This document shows positions 1 to 12,499 of a stretch of DNA of 64,000 bases, piece after piece (positions within the stretch are counted from its first letter, which is position 1; each line of letters starts with the position of its first letter). The stretch comes from Acanthornis magna. Its lineage: Eukaryota; Chordata; Aves; Passeriformes; Acanthizidae. Both the position numbers and the translations under genes were made by a program. Under the pieces are notes generated by a model. The model worked only from the letters and a program-made list of their open reading frames with translations, made no database searches and had not been told where the DNA came from. The stretch spans positions 372,001 through 436,000 of the forward strand of contig JAWUZG010000353.1 of assembly GCA_036785705.1 (NCBI GenBank), written 5' to 3'.

Positions 1-309
1 GAATGGGAATTTAGAGATTTGATCCCGGCTTCGAGGGGGATAAACAGGCTGGAGAGTTAGGCAACAGGAAAATGGGAGCGATTGGTGCCTATCTTCTTAA
101 ATTCCACATTTTAGTCCAGGTATAAGCTTGGGTACAAGGTCAGCTCAAGCCTGGATCTCTAGGGCTGTCATCCCAGTACATGGATCCCATGTGTCCATCC
201 CATGAATTTGTGGATGCATGGATGCAGTGTCAAAGGGCCAGAAGTACCAGAGGGGAGGAGGGTTTTCCAACTGAGCTTCCATAATGCTGGAATTCTGGTT
301 ATTTTTTAG

Positions 310-1641
310 AATTTTCCCTTCTGCGTTATGTCTGTGAACATCACCCGGATTGTCATCCAGGCACTGCGGGAGGAGCGGCTCTCCCGGTGAGGAGGTGCTG
401 GTTTTGGAGTCTCAAACTGCATCCCAAGTCCTTCCCCTTCCCAGAATGTGGCTGAGGCCCTCTCCCCCTTTTCCAGGGAATGCAACCGGCGGCAGCAGGT
501 CCTCGGGGTGCTGAATGACCTGTATGCCGCTGCCTTCCTGCACCTCTTCCGCCTGTGGAAGGAGCAGCACAGCACCATCGCTGATGCCGGCTTCTTCCTC
601 AAGGGTTTGTCTTCCCCTTATTTTCCTTGGGGAAACAACCTCAGGACAACAACCTCAAAACACCCCCTGCTGGGTTCTCAGCACATCCCAGCCCAATTCC
701 AAGGGCTGTAATACCCAAGAAGCCCAGACATTCCCACTTTAATCCTCACACTGATGTTTTTCCACAATTTTTCCCTATCCCAGTGCTTCAAGGGGTGTTT
801 GTCCTCCCATTTTCCATGCCAGAGGGATGCTGTGATGGGATGGCTTGAGGTGGGTGATGCTTGGGGACATTCCCTGATCCCCAGGCTCACACAGAGCCAT
901 AGTTCAACCCCAGTCTATGAATTACTTACTCCAGGGAGGATTGCTGTCACTGTAACTAATGTATCCCTCAGAAATCGGGATCCAGCTGGCACTGCTGGGC
1001 TCCAGCTTCACCCCATCTTCCCTAGCTTCCAATCTCAGAGGGCTCGGGCTGGCGCTGAGCTTCCTGTGCTCCCTCATCCCAAGAAAAACATGACCATGCC
1101 TTTCCCAAGGGAACACATCAGGATACCGGATGTGTTGGACCCTTGACACCATCCAAGCCTTGCTCCCCTCAACCTTTTCCCCCTCTGACTCTTCCAGAGT
1201 TGGAATTATCCACCAAAAAGAAGCCGAGGCAGCTGCTGAAATCCCTGGAAGCCTATGTGAGCCGTGGCCTTCGGTCTCCCTCTCCTGCCTCCTCTCCTTC
1301 CTCCCAGATCCACTTCACCAGCATTTGTGACCCTGGGGTCGAGCTGGAGGGAGATTCCCAACTGATCTGACACAGAGTGGGATGCTGCATAGAGAATTCT
1401 GCTCGTGGATCAGCCCTGAGAGGGAGGTGCCACCAGTGTTAGCCTTGGTTTAGGGGCTTGGGAAGGGCCGTGAGAGGTCACAGAGCTGGGATTTCACCTG
1501 CTCCAGGTGGATATCTCTGTAAGCAAGGGAGGAAAAGGCAATGGAGCAGGGGATTCCATGAGCCACCTAGCCTGGCACTGGGATAGTCCCTCTGTCCATC
1601 CCAAATCCAGGGTCCCATCTGTCCTTACCCTCCCCAGGTAG
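310..1641 (+). CDS. ELMOD3: ELMO domain-containing protein 3, C-terminal four exons (partial)
   Basis: Four exons join in frame: 310-386, 477-604, 1198-1256 and 1507-1641 (TAG stop). They encode the end of an ELMO domain, recognisable from [44 protein letters not shown] and DAGFFLKELE, followed by [14 protein letters not shown] and a short tail with VSKG. ELMOD proteins act as GTPase-activating proteins for ARL2/ARF-family GTPases; ELMOD3 is actin-associated and linked to hearing in mammals. The ELMOD3 choice over ELMOD1/2 rests on the tail and on MAT2A/GGCX/VAMP8 later in the window, its human 2p11.2 neighbours. The 5' part lies outside the window. Bases 1-309 are the preceding intron; I see nothing else in them. 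An alternative would place a 12-nt exon at 1507 and a later last exon at 1641, but the read-through version resembles the family tail better. Confidence 0.75.
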
Positions 1642-2175
1642 AGCTGGAAGGCAGTGCTGGGTTCCTGGATCCCATCCCGGCTCCAGCAGCGCCTGGAGGG
1701 GTAATCCCCCACTTTGGGCTATGGCAGCTTCATGGGGGGCTGAGGATGGCTGTGGGGTGTCAGCACCCAAAGAAGTTATTAAAGGGGGGAGATGAGGGGT
1801 CTGGTGGAAAAGAGAGTTTTGGATTTGCCACTGAATTCTGTGGCTGGGGAAGCGAAAGGTGAAGTGGGGATGCCTGGAGTCTGATTTGGGGTGAAATTGG
1901 GGTGAAAAATGTGCTGTGGAGAAGAGAGATGAGAGTTGAGAGCTCCAAGGATGGGGGGAAGGGTTATTCCCTCTGGAAGCAGCTCAGGGCCAGTGCTTGG
2001 GAATGTCCCCAGGCCCCTAAAAATGGGGAAAAGCAGCCCCTAAAGCCCAAATTTGAAGAGAAATTAAGAGTTTGGAGAAGTGGAAGCTGGGGGGAGAATG
2101 GAGCACTGCGGCCCCCACCCCCCCTGAGAAAACAGTGATTCCTTGGGGCTGGGAATGCTGGATTGAAAAAAATAC

Positions 2176-2181
2176 AATAAA
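2176..2181 (+). terminator. ELMOD3: AATAAA polyadenylation signal, probable ELMOD3 3' end
   Basis: A canonical AATAAA lies about 535 bp after the ELMOD3 stop, with no other + strand gene between. An ATTAAA at about 1776 is an alternative proximal signal. Confidence 0.5.
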
Positions 2182-2383
2182 CAGAAAAAGGAGCCTGGAG
2201 CTAGGGTTTGCTCTCCTGATCTTGAATTACTGTGGTAATTGGGGAGGAGGAATCCTTTCCAGCTGTTTTGAGTGAACAAAGAGGTGGGGTGAAGATAGGG
2301 GTGGTGGGAGATGCAGGTAGTGGAGGAGGGATGAGTGCCAGGAAGATGGGTGGCAGTGTGGAAGTGCAGGTGGGATGCAGGGA

Positions 2384-2745
2384 TCAGGGAGGGACGTGGG
2401 GAAGCAGTGGAGGTGCTGGGGAAGGGATGTGGGTGCTGGGGAAGGGATGTGGGTGCTCGGGAAGGGATGTGGGTGCTCCGGAAGGGATGTGGGCTGGGGA
2501 GATGTGGATGCCTGGAGGGGGTAGATGCAGGTTCCACGGAGAGATGTGGGTTCTTAGGGAAGGGATGTCCGTACCAGGGGGCTGTGCAGGTTCTGGGGGA
2601 GGGATGTGGGTGCACAGGGAGGGAAGGGTGTGGGTTACCAGGGAGGGGTGCAGGGACCAGAGATGGATGCAGGTGCTGGGGGGATGCAGGTACCGCGAAA
2701 GAGTCACAGGTGCCTGGGGGGTTGCGGGTGCCGGCGGACAGGAGC
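2384..2745. repeat. Purine-rich minisatellite
   Basis: The motif GGGAAGGGATGTGGGTGCT and variants (unit about 16-20 bp) recur about 15 times. Long open frames on both strands here are translations of the repeat and are not genes. A diverged relative sits at 14900-15400 in the same orientation and shares the same non-repetitive tail (GATGCAG..AGAGTCACAGGTGCCTG). Confidence 0.85.
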
Positions 2746-2749
2746 ACGG

Positions 2750-3070
2750 CCTGGAACAGAGCTCGCAGGGACGGGGCCCCGCCTGTCCCTCCCCCGGTGC
2801 CGCCCGGTTCCACCCCGGGGCGGGGATTCAGCGCCCCCCACCCCGTCCCCGCTCCCTTAAAACCCCGCGGGGGGCAGCGGCAAGAACGCGGAGATGGGCG
2901 GCAACCGCACTGGGGTCGGGAGCCGCACCGACAACATGGGGATCGGCAGGGACAGTGACCAACAAAGGCCAACAGTGGCAGTGAGGCTGGGATCAGGATC
3001 AGCACCGACCGTGACAGCTGCACCAGGGTCGGCACCAGGACGGGCACCAGCAGCAGCAGGGACGGGCATC
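2750..3070. other. CpG-rich segment of unknown role
   Basis: A GC/CpG-rich stretch with a TTAAAA-like box, then GGCAGCGGCAAGAACGCGG and many CAGCACC/GGCACCAG short repeats. It could be an orphan promoter or first exon between ELMOD3 and the duplicated block. No convincing splice donor or protein family was found. Confidence 0.25.
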
Positions 3071-3179
3071 AGGGCTGTGAGGTGGAGGGTTGTAGAAATC
3101 TCGGCTCCTGTTGGATGGCCTCTGCGGAGTGTGGATGCGGTTTGGACGGAGACAGAGATCTCTGGATTCTGGTCTTAGA

Positions 3180-3783
3180 ACATGGGGTTTACTGTAATAG
3201 AGAGTGGGGGTAGGGACCTGCCAGGACCTGCAGGACGCAGCCCCAGGCAGGTAAGGGAGAGAGAGAGAGAGAAGTACAGGATACAGGAATCGGGAGTGCA
3301 GAATGGGGTAAGGGGGTAAGGGTGAATAGAAGGGTTAAAGGTACCGTGGTCGCTGCTTACAGTACAATAAATCATGTTCTGTGCTGAATATTCTAATTTT
3401 CACTAACCAATCTAGGACAGGATACAAATTCTATAGCATTTACATACAGCCTATGAGCATCCTTGTATTACCATATGGTGTTGTATTTTAAAACTGCTTT
3501 TTGTACTCTCTGCTTGAGTTGGTAGGGTCTGCTCTGACCCTTGGACCTGGAGCAAGCAGAGACTATTGTCTAATCAATGAAGGGTATTGTTCTATCAGAG
3601 AGGGTGGTGAGCCTTCAGTGGCCATACCATGGTTTTCTCAGTTGTTCAGTAACAGGTTTGATATCTCAGAACTTGTCTTCATTTCAATCTCACTTGTAAT
3701 TTCTATATTTTCAGCATCTTTTACCAGGTAGTCATATTTATAAGATTTTCCTATTTCTTCCTCCCCAACAGAGGGTGGGCAGT
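3180..3783. mobile_element. AT-rich, probably retroelement-derived sequence
   Basis: Base composition drops sharply to AT-rich compared with both sides, and no gene can be read. The stretch has short polypurine and GAGAGAGAGA runs and leads directly into the solo LTR at 3790. It could be internal or UTR remnant of an endogenous retrovirus or another element. I cannot name the family. Confidence 0.3.
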
Positions 3784-3789
3784 GGCAGG

Positions 3790-4129
3790 TGTGGGAATTG
3801 CTAGCTTTGGGAACTGCTAGCTTCCAGTGAGAACTGTTAGCTTGCCTCAGTTCGCAGACATCAAGCCGTGAGGATTCTAGCTCAAAACAAGCAAGAATCA
3901 TAAAGATAAAAAAGAATTTGCAACTGTTATTATTGCAAGATGTTGTGCTAACTATAGGTGACCAGTGGTATTGTGCGGTGGTGAATTGGGAGCCAATGGC
4001 TATGTGGCAGGAATGTTAGAAATAGTATAAAAGAGGTCTTGTAGTGATGAATAATTCTTCTTTCCTTTGACCTGAAGCCGTTGTGCTGTGAGTCTTTACA
4101 TGTCGTTCATGTCTGTCTCAACAGTGACA
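3790..4129 (+). mobile_element. Solo endogenous retrovirus LTR (340 bp) with 6-bp TSD
   Basis: The element begins TGTGGGAATT and ends CAGTGACA (TG...CA termini). It is flanked by the direct repeat GGCAGG at 3784-3789 and 4130-4135. A TATA box (TATAAAAG, 4026-4033) puts the LTR in + orientation. A 6-bp duplication fits betaretrovirus-like (ERVK-type) integration. No internal gag/pol/env is attached. Its 3' end lies only about 48 bp upstream of the truncated FAHD2 exon, in the same transcriptional sense. Confidence 0.75.
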
Positions 4130-4177
4130 GGCAGGGAGCAGGCAGGGCCATAAGCAGTATGTCTTCACTTCCCGCTG

Positions 4178-5309
4178 CACTGTCTGGAGCAGGGTGTGAA
4201 GGTCCCCAAGGAGCCCCTCATCTTCAGCAAGCTCCCCAGTGCCATCACTGGGCCCTTTGATAACATCGTGCACCCCCAGGACACCAGCGTGGGTACCCTG
4301 AAACCTGACCACACAGCCCTCCAGGGGAAAGGCCCTCCCAGCCCCCCTTTTTGTCCCCACAGGAGCTGGACTGGGAGGTGGAGTTGGCCGCCGTCATCGG
4401 GAAGAAGGGGCGACACATCGAGGTACCTCTGCCCCAGCCTCTGCCTCGCTTCAGGGGATCCCTGGGTGTGTGCCCCTGTAAGCAGGACCCGCTGCCCCCC
4501 AGGAGGCGGCGGCGCTGGAGCACGTGCTGGGGTTCACGGTGGCCAACGACGTGAGCGCCCGGGACTGGCAGATGAAGCGCAACGGGCGGCAGTGGCTGCT
4601 GGGGAAAACCTTCGACACTTTCTGTCCCCTGGGACCAGCCATTGTCACCAAGGAGGCGGTGGCAGGTGGGACAGGGATGGGATAGGCACAGAATAGGGAT
4701 GGGACAAGAACAGAACAGTGATGGGATGGGGACAGGACAGGGACAAGACAGGGAGGGGATGGTGACTCTTTCTCAGCCACCACTGAGAAAGCGTGGCAGC
4801 CCCATGTGCCCTAACCCCCTGTGTTTTTCCCCAAGGTGGGGTCATGGTGGTACTGTCCCCATGTCCCCCCATTTCAAACTCCCGCAGACGTCCACAACCT
4901 GTGGATCCGCTGCAGCGTCAACGGGCACCGGATGCAGGACAGCAGCACCCGGCACCTCATCTTTGGGGTGCCCACCCTTGTTGCCTGGGTGTCCCGGTAG
5001 GAATGGGGGGGGCTGGGGACCCCCAAAGCGCAGGGGGTCATGGCTGACACCTCGCGTGTCCCCAGGTTCGTGACACTGGTCCCTGGGGACATCCTGCTGA
5101 CAGGGACCCCTGCCGGAGTGGGGGTCTTTCGGAAACCGCCCGTTTTCCTTAAGGTGAGGGAAAGGGGGGCTCGGCTGGGGCTGGGGAGCAAGTGGGGACA
5201 CAGTGGACCCCACTGAAGACCGATGCCACCATGTTCCCCCTTGCAGCGCGGGGATGAGGTGCAGTGTGAGATCCAGGAGCTGGGCACCATCTGCAACCAG
5301 GTCGTCTGA
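4178..5309 (+). pseudogene. FAHD2: FAHD2 5'-truncated duplicate
   Basis: Exon pieces match the complete FAHD2 copy at 23951-25778: 4178-4288 (partial exon 2), 4363-4422, 4503-4665, 4888-4996, 5066-5153 and 5247-5309 (TGA). Splice sites and frame are preserved and I saw no internal stop. Exon 1 and the first half of exon 2 are missing, so the N-terminus and the GLNYxDH active-site lead-in are lost. Homology begins at the final His codon of that motif. One residue differs early on (SKLPS here, SKFPS in the intact copy). An AATAAA lies at 5355-5360. It is probably nonfunctional unless the LTR just upstream drives a chimeric transcript. Confidence 0.85.
4676..4770. repeat. Minisatellite in FAHD2-copy intron
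   Basis: GGGATGGGACAGG / ACAGAACAGTGATGGG-type units are shared with the mirrored intron in the right arm (about 24490-24590). Confidence 0.6.
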
Positions 5310-5405
5310 CGGCAGAGAGAACCCCCAAATCCCACCTTCCCCCCCCGTAGGGTCAATAAATCCACAAGCCATCGGTTCCCTGTGCCAATTTATGGGTCTG
5401 GGGGG

Positions 5406-8400
5406 CTACAGCTGGGTGAACTGGTGGATGAAAGCTCCCAGCTTCTCCCGGTTGGAAGCAGACTGGAAAGGCTGGGACAGCTGCAGGAGGGGTCCATTGT
5501 GGGTCTGCAGCTCCTCCAGCACCTGGCAGGGGACAGGGAGTTCAAGAGGGCAGAGGGTGGGCAGCAGAATGTTGGGGGGCTGGGGAAGCCGTGCTTACCC
5601 CCATGTCCTTGAAACTCTGCAGGGAGCTCAGGGCCAGGCTCCTGTCAGGATACCCTGTGGGGAGAGAGATGCCAAGGGAAGCCCCAGACACCCCCTCCCA
5701 ATAACCCCCGGCCTGGCTGGGGGGGGCACCGACCCCTAAAAGGAAGACCCTCCCACCTTCACTCACCATCCTTATCCTCGGCCAGGAATTCGAGCAGTGC
5801 CTCCACATAGTCTGCCTCTGGAATGGGGAGGAGTGTCAGATCCCAGCTCCTGGGGGCTCCAGGCATGCCTCAATGACCCCAGGGAGTCCCAAGGGGTTCC
5901 CCACTTTGGCGGGGGGGGGGTCCTACCGGGCTGGGGCCAGGGGGCTTGCTCCAGGAATTCCACGGCCCGGCCGTAGGTCCGCAGGATGGGGCTCAGGAGG
6001 CGGCAGAGGAAGAGGAGGAAGCCGGGGAAGCCCTGGGGTTCGCTGAGCTGTGGGGAGACACACGGCCAGATTTGGGGGAAGCCACCCTCCCCCCAACCCG
6101 GGACACGGAGGGGGAACCCCTCAGTACCCTGTAGCACTGCTTGGGGACCCCGTGCTCACTGTCACTGTCACTGTCGTCCGTGAAGGATCCCCAGGAACGT
6201 CCCCGCAAGTAGGGCCGGGGAGCCACATCACAACCGCAGCACTCACTGTCTGGCTGGGGGGACAACAGTGTGTCACCTCACCTCAAAGCCACCCTGTCCC
6301 CGTGCCCCAGGAGAGGTCTCTGAATGTCACCCACCTCCTCGTCCTCCAGCAGCCCCCCAAGGATGAGCTTGTCCAGGATGTCCAGGCTGTGGCACTCAGG
6401 GGGCTGGCAGGGCTGGGGACACAGGAAAGGGGTGACAGGCCAGCCCCGTGTCCCCACCTGGAGCCCCAGCGGGGTTGAGGATGACTGCCAACCCCCATGT
6501 CCCCACCTGGAGCCCCAGTAGAGTTGAGGGCAGCAGCTGCAGCAGCTCCAGGATCTTGCGGAGCAGCTCATCCCGGCTCAGCACGATCCTGGTGAGGCTG
6601 GAGTGGGGCCCCAGGATTGGCAGCACCTCTAGCAGCAGGGCACGGATGGCACAGGCTGATGGGACAGGGGTGTCACCAAATCCCCTGGGATTACTCATGT
6701 CCCACAGTCACCAAATTCCACAGCGTCCCCAATCCCCAGCGTCCTGAACTCCCTCAGTGTCCCCAACCTCTGGAATCCCCAATCCCCCCAGCATCCCCAA
6801 TCCCCCCAGTATCCCCATTCCCCAGTGTCAATGATCCCCTGCAGCCTCGACCCTTGGCATCACTGATTCCCCCAGTGCCACTAAGCCCTGGTGTCACCAA
6901 TTCCCACAGCATCCCCGATTCCCCTGCAGCACCCACTCCCCGGTGCCAACCCTGCTCCCTGATGCCACCAGTGTCCCACCCCCGTCCCAGCTCCTCAGTG
7001 TACCCACTCACCACCCACGGCCTCCCCAGCCAGGCGGTGCCGGACCCCTCCTGCCAGTCGCCCCAGCTGTGCCCGGGCCGAGGCCTTGGGGGGCCCCAGC
7101 ACAGCCCTGGGGGGGCCAGGGGTGAGGTGCAGCTGCCACAGGCTGTGCCCCACCAGCGCCCGCAGCTGTCCCGAGAACCCCACGGCCTGGCCCCGCAGCA
7201 GGAGCTGCTCCAGCAGCTGCGAGAAATCCCACATCATCTGGGACAGCAGCACAACCTGGGGGAACAGAGCGGGAATTCCTGCTGGGAATGCTGCTCTGAT
7301 AAAGAGAGGAGGGTGAGTCCTGCTGGGAATGCTGCTATGAGGGAAAGAGGAGGGTGAGTCCTGCTGGGAGTGCTGCTCTGAGGGAAAGAGGGGGTGATTC
7401 CCACTGAGAATGCTGCTCTGAGAAGAGAAGGGGTGATTCCCACTAGGACTACTACTCCCGGGTAGAGGGAGGCGATTACTACTGGAGTGCTACTCCCAGG
7501 GACAGGAGGGTGATTCCCACTGGGCATGCTGCCCTACGGGGAGGAGGGATTCCTGCTGGGAATGCTGTTCTGAGGGAAGGGAAAGATGGGAAACCTATCC
7601 CACCTCCTGGTGCCTGTGGAGCAGCAGTGCTGCAGTGATTCCCACAGCCGTGATGGCAGAGCAGGCGCTGGAATCTGCAGTGGGGGAGAGGGACTTGTTA
7701 TTCGGGGGGGGATTAACCCTCCACTGCCATTCCCAAGCAGGGAACACCATCCCAAGGGATGCAGGGACTCCTCAGACCCCTCACCACTCAGCGCGTGCAG
7801 CCCCAGCGCCGTCACCAAAATCTCCTCTTCAGTCCCCAAACTGGGACCCAAAGTCCCCACATTCCCAACATCCGCTGGCCTGGGAAATCAGGGTGAGAGG
7901 GGTGAGCAGAGAAGCTGGGAGCAGAAATCCAAGGGGAAACACTGCCCGGGGCTCAGCTCCTCACCGCCTGCCCAGGATGGTGGGAAGCAGCAGCTGCTCT
8001 GGACGATTCCCTGTGAGGACTGTCCCGACGAGGTTGTTGTCCACAAATTCCTGGGAATGAGGATGAAGGAGCCTGTGGGTGCTCACAGCCCTCAGCACCA
8101 TGAGCTGACTTGATCCCTGGATCCCCAGGGCTGGGAGGAGCCCGGATTTCCCCAGGATGGATTCCCTCGATCCCCGCAGACACCTCAAACCCCACCAATA
8201 TCCCAGGAATAGTCTCCCAGTGCCGGGGTGGCTCCAGGGGGATCCCCAGCTGCCCTACCCGTAAGGAGAAGGGCTGGGAGAAATCCACGCGGGCACATCC
8301 ACGGTGCCGGCGCAGGGCCTGGAATGCTGCCCGGAGACACGTGCTGATCCCGAGGGCCCGAGGGGGCTGTGAAGAGATGGGATCGAGGGATTAATGATGC

Positions 8401-11400
8401 ATTTGGGGAGACGCCACTCCCCAGCGATGGTCCCAGAGATCTGGGGCAACGTCTCTCCCTTGGGATCCTCCCAGGGAGTTAGGGGAACAGTAATTCCCAG
8501 AGACTCTGGGCAACACTGATCCCCAGGGATGGTGCCAGTGATTTGGGCGAGCACCAGTGACCCCCCTCTCACCGCTCCATCCCGCTCCACTCTGCCAGGA
8601 GCCACATCATAGGCGATTCCCACCGGGACGATGAGTACATCAGGCACGGCTCCATCCCGCAGCGCCCGCAGCACACGGAGCAGCCAGCACCGGGCGGGAT
8701 CCGCCAGCTGCAGGGAAGCCGGGGGCTCCTCCAGGAAGAGGACGAGGGGCTGGCGGCTCTGCAGCACCTCCTGGACGTACTGGGGAGAGACTAGGAGTAC
8801 TGGGAGCTGCTAGCACCTCTCCAAGCCCCCCAGAGGGACTTTCCAGCCCAAACTGCACCTACCGCATCCAGCACAGCCCCTGGGAGCCCCTCAGCCTGGT
8901 CACTCCATGTCTGCGCCATTCCCGAAGGCAGGAAAATCCCTCCCAGGCGTTGGAGCAGGGATCTGGCCAGGGAAGGACACCGTGGGCAACCACTGCATCC
9001 CCCTGGATCCTCTGGGAACATCCCACCCCACTGCCTTACCGGAGGCCAGGGCTGGTCCAGGCACCCACTGTCACCCTGGGCACGCCGATCCCCTGCGAGA
9101 GGAGGACGAAGGACAGGAGCGGCCCATCCACCTGCGACTGGTGGCTGCACAGGAACACCAGCGGCACCTCAGGCTGCAAGCAAGGGATCCCGGGGTGAAT
9201 TCCCAGCGTGCCAGGGGCCGGGAGTGCCTGCCCACGCTCCCTACCGTCCTGGCAGCTCGCAGCACCATCTCCAGCTGCCCCCGGTGCAGCTGCACGCTCA
9301 GGAACAGACGCGTCAGGAGCTTGGGGAGCATCCAGTGGCACAGCCTGCGGGAAAACTGAGAATGAGGAACTCCGCCATTGACAGGGCTGCCCCAAACCCT
9401 CCCTGCCTCCCTTTCCCTAACCCATCCCTGCTCAGAATTCCCATCTCAGCTCCCAGAAATGCAAATTCCCAGTTTTATCAAAGGTGAAACCTTGCATGTG
9501 ATGAGACATCCCCTTTTCCACTGGAAACCGGAGCTGCCATTGGTTATCCTGCATCCCCTCCATCCCCCTGTCCTCCCTTGGGATCCCCACATGCTCTGAT
9601 TCCATGGGAAATTTCCTATGCTCCAGGGAATGCCTTCCCTTTAATGCCTCAAAAGGCATTATTCTCACTGCATCAGGCCAGCAACGCAGCCCCGGATTCG
9701 AAGCTGTCATTGATGGGATGGGGAAGGGAGAAGGGAAGGGAAAGTTCCCTCTGCTTCCCTCCCTCCTGCAGGGCTTGGATTTTCCCACTCCAGCTCCTCA
9801 GAACCAATTAGGGGAATGGCCCCAGGAACTACAGAGGACCCTGAGAGCAGCTAGCCAAAGGATCCATGTGCAGCTCCCAAGGGATCCCAGAATATCCCCC
9901 AAAATGATCCCACAAAAACACCCAAAGGATCCATGTGCATCCCCCCAAATAACAGAATATCTCTTCAAGGATCTCTATCCATCCCCCAGAGAATCCCAGA
10001 ATATTTCCCCAAAAGATCCATGACCTCAGCAGCAGAGGGGAGAGTGGGGCCTGGATTTCCCCCAGGATCCGGCAGATCTCCTCCTTCCAGCACCGCCGGA
10101 ATCCCTCACCCCCTCCGGATCCAGCGGTCCGGCCAGAGGCAACATCCTGCACCCTGGGGAGGGAATGAGGACGGGCTGAGCGCCCCAGCATCCACGTGTG
10201 GGGATCCAGAGCGCCTCAGTGGCGTTCCAGGATCCCACCCACCTGGGCTCCAGGGACCAAACAGGATCCCCCAGGACTAAGGGCCGCACCCTCCTCACTG
10301 AGGGTGATCCTAAGATATCCCCGGCTGCTCCCACCCACCTCCTGCTGCTGCAGATCCGTGCCAGGAGCTCCCCGGGGGTCTCTGCTGGAATTTTCCATTC
10401 CCACGCAGCGAGGAATCCACACACCCTCCGCACCAGCCAGCCCCGGAACCTGGAGGGGACACATGGTGACATCCTGGCAGGGGGAGGCTTTTCCACCAGG
10501 AACAGAGCCCCCAAACTGCCTCTTTGGCAGGATGCAGGATGCCTCTCCCCATTTCACAGCTGCAAATGTTGAGACATCACTGAATTGATGCTTCAGGCTG
10601 CCCAGCAGTAAAAAAACCTGGGATTCAGGACATCCAAAATCACACAAATGTCCCAAGCTGTCCCCAAATCTGCACTAAGAGTGGCGTGGGAGGGAACTTT
10701 GGGATATCCTGGAGCATACAGGAAGGGCTGGAGTGGGACAGGAGAACTGCATTCCCTGTGATCCCAATGGATTCATCCAAGGGTTTCAAAGCTGAAGCTG
10801 GGAACATTTGAAACGGAATAGAGGCTGATGATCTGATTTGGGAAGAAAAAAAAACCAAAAAAAGGGATAATGCAGGGATTGCTCCCTAAAGGGGAGGGGA
10901 GCCAAAGTCATCTGGCAGCTCCAGAATGAAAATATCTGGAAGTGGCTCCATGGCAGCTTCTGCCCAGAGAAGAAGTTGGGATAACGAGAATTCTGCCATT
11001 CCTGGTATTTTTCCTCCTTCTAGGGGGAAGTAGCTCTTTTCCCTGGGAGCTAGGGCTCACTCTGAGCAATGCCAGCTGGAGGCAGAGACAAGAAAAACCC
11101 TCCACCTCCATGTTCTGCCCATCAAGATTCCAAGTTTCGCTCTAACAAATGAAGGCACGACCCCAGATCCTCAATTCCAGGGCTGGAGCACAGCCCAAGC
11201 CCTCAGGAGACGCCACTTCCAGCCTCCCAGAATTGATTAATGAGCTCGGTTGGCAATAACGAGGAACCGGGAAGGATGGAGAGGGATTCCCACGGGCATT
11301 TTGGTGAAATATGGGGGGAAAAGTGGTTCTCCAGGTTTTTTCTGCACAGAGCTCATCCATCCTCACCGCGTGTCTGTCTCCCTCACGCGGCTGACATCGC

Positions 11401-12101
11401 GGAATCCCAGAGCGGCGAGATCCTCGTGATAGAATCCATCCTGGCAGGAAAAACGTGATCAGTCACTGAGAACGAGGATCCTCGGCATCCCGGGATCCCA
11501 AACTCTCCTACCCAGCTCCTGGGCGTGCAGGTCTGGCAGCAGCGCCCCGACACCGGGCGGTGGTATTTTCCCAGGAATGGGATGAAAACTTCCAGGTTTG
11601 GGTCCGAGTGGCTGATCCACACTTGCATCTGAGGGGGGAAAGAAAAATGGGAGGGGGCATCTGGGAATGCCAGATGTGGGTGGATACACCCCAAAACACA
11701 CTTGTGATGCGGGGGGGTTCTAATACTGGCGAGGAATAAAGGAATTTGAGCCAGGACAAGCTGGTGTCACATTTTGGTGACTGTGGGGGCCTGGATCAAC
11801 ACAGACCCAGTGGGATCAACCTGGAGTTTCTCTCCCTCAGAGACAACTGGTGACACAGATCCAGTGGGATTAACCCAGATCCAGTGCGATCAGCTGGGAA
11901 ATATGGGCCTGAAGGGGCTCAGTGGGATCCAGGGAGACCCCAGACCCTCATCAGCCCTTTCCACACCCACCTCCGGAATCATGGGGTACCCCGGAACACT
12001 GGGATTCCAATTCCTTGGCCCCCAAATTGGGATCCCCCTCCCTTTCTGTGGGGTGGGGCACGGAGGGACCCCATGATGCCACATACCTTGGGAGGTGTCA
12101 T
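5406..12101 (-). CDS. GPAT2: Glycerol-3-phosphate acyltransferase 2, left-arm copy
   Basis: This is the mirror image of the right-arm GPAT2 (17084-23855), with the same 21 coding exons. Examples: first coding exon 12087-12101 (MTPPK), exon 11367-11440, catalytic exon 9040-9173, exon 7012-7255, last exon 5406-5522. All splice sites and frames I checked are intact and no stop interrupts it, so two full-length genes of about 762 aa are predicted. The HX4D motif (HQSQVD) is present. Residue differences from the right copy that I saw: V/A and H/N in the QVWISHSD region, A/V and W/R near LRALVGHSLWQ, and R/K at QCYR. GPAT2 is a mitochondrial outer-membrane acyltransferase of the GPAT1/2 type; in mouse it is testis-enriched, binds MILI and supports piRNA biogenesis. 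Its 3' end faces the truncated FAHD2, as in the other arm. Exon 1 is probably non-coding and lies in the CpG island near 12690. Confidence 0.88.
7264..7560. repeat. Intronic minisatellite in left GPAT2
   Basis: Units of about 38-40 bp built on GATTCCTGCTGGGAATGCTGC / AGGGAAAGAGGAGGGTGAGTC. The matching right-arm array (about 21600-21985) is longer by about 77 bp, roughly two units. This accounts for the main coordinate offset between the arms. Confidence 0.75.
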
Positions 12102-12499
12102 GGCTGAGGGGACACCCTGAAACTGGGCAGAAGAGGCACTGGGGCTCAAAGGTCCTCGGAAAAATCCTGGAGACACAAACAGGTGGAAAGGGAGATTTCA
12201 GGAGGTTTGGGACATGTAGAACAGGGGCTGGGAAATCGACCCCCTGTGTGCCCCACAGGGCCTAGAGGGACCTGGGGAGGGGGAGTAACACCCCATGAAT
12301 CCTATAGAATTGGGAGGGTAACACTCCACAGGCCCCACAGATAACGGAGAGCAGTAACACTGTGCAGGGAATTGGGGGGGGAGGGTAACACACCCCACAC
12401 AGGTGCCCACACCCCATGCTCCCTATGGAATTGGGGAGGTAACACCCCACAGGCCCCACAGGGATTTGGGGGGACAGCACACCCCACACGGCCCGCCAG

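Noticed and set aside
2064..3047. A 327-codon minus-strand and a 250-codon plus-strand open frame
   Set aside because: Both are translations of the minisatellite (Pro/His-rich and Gly/Met-rich repeats).
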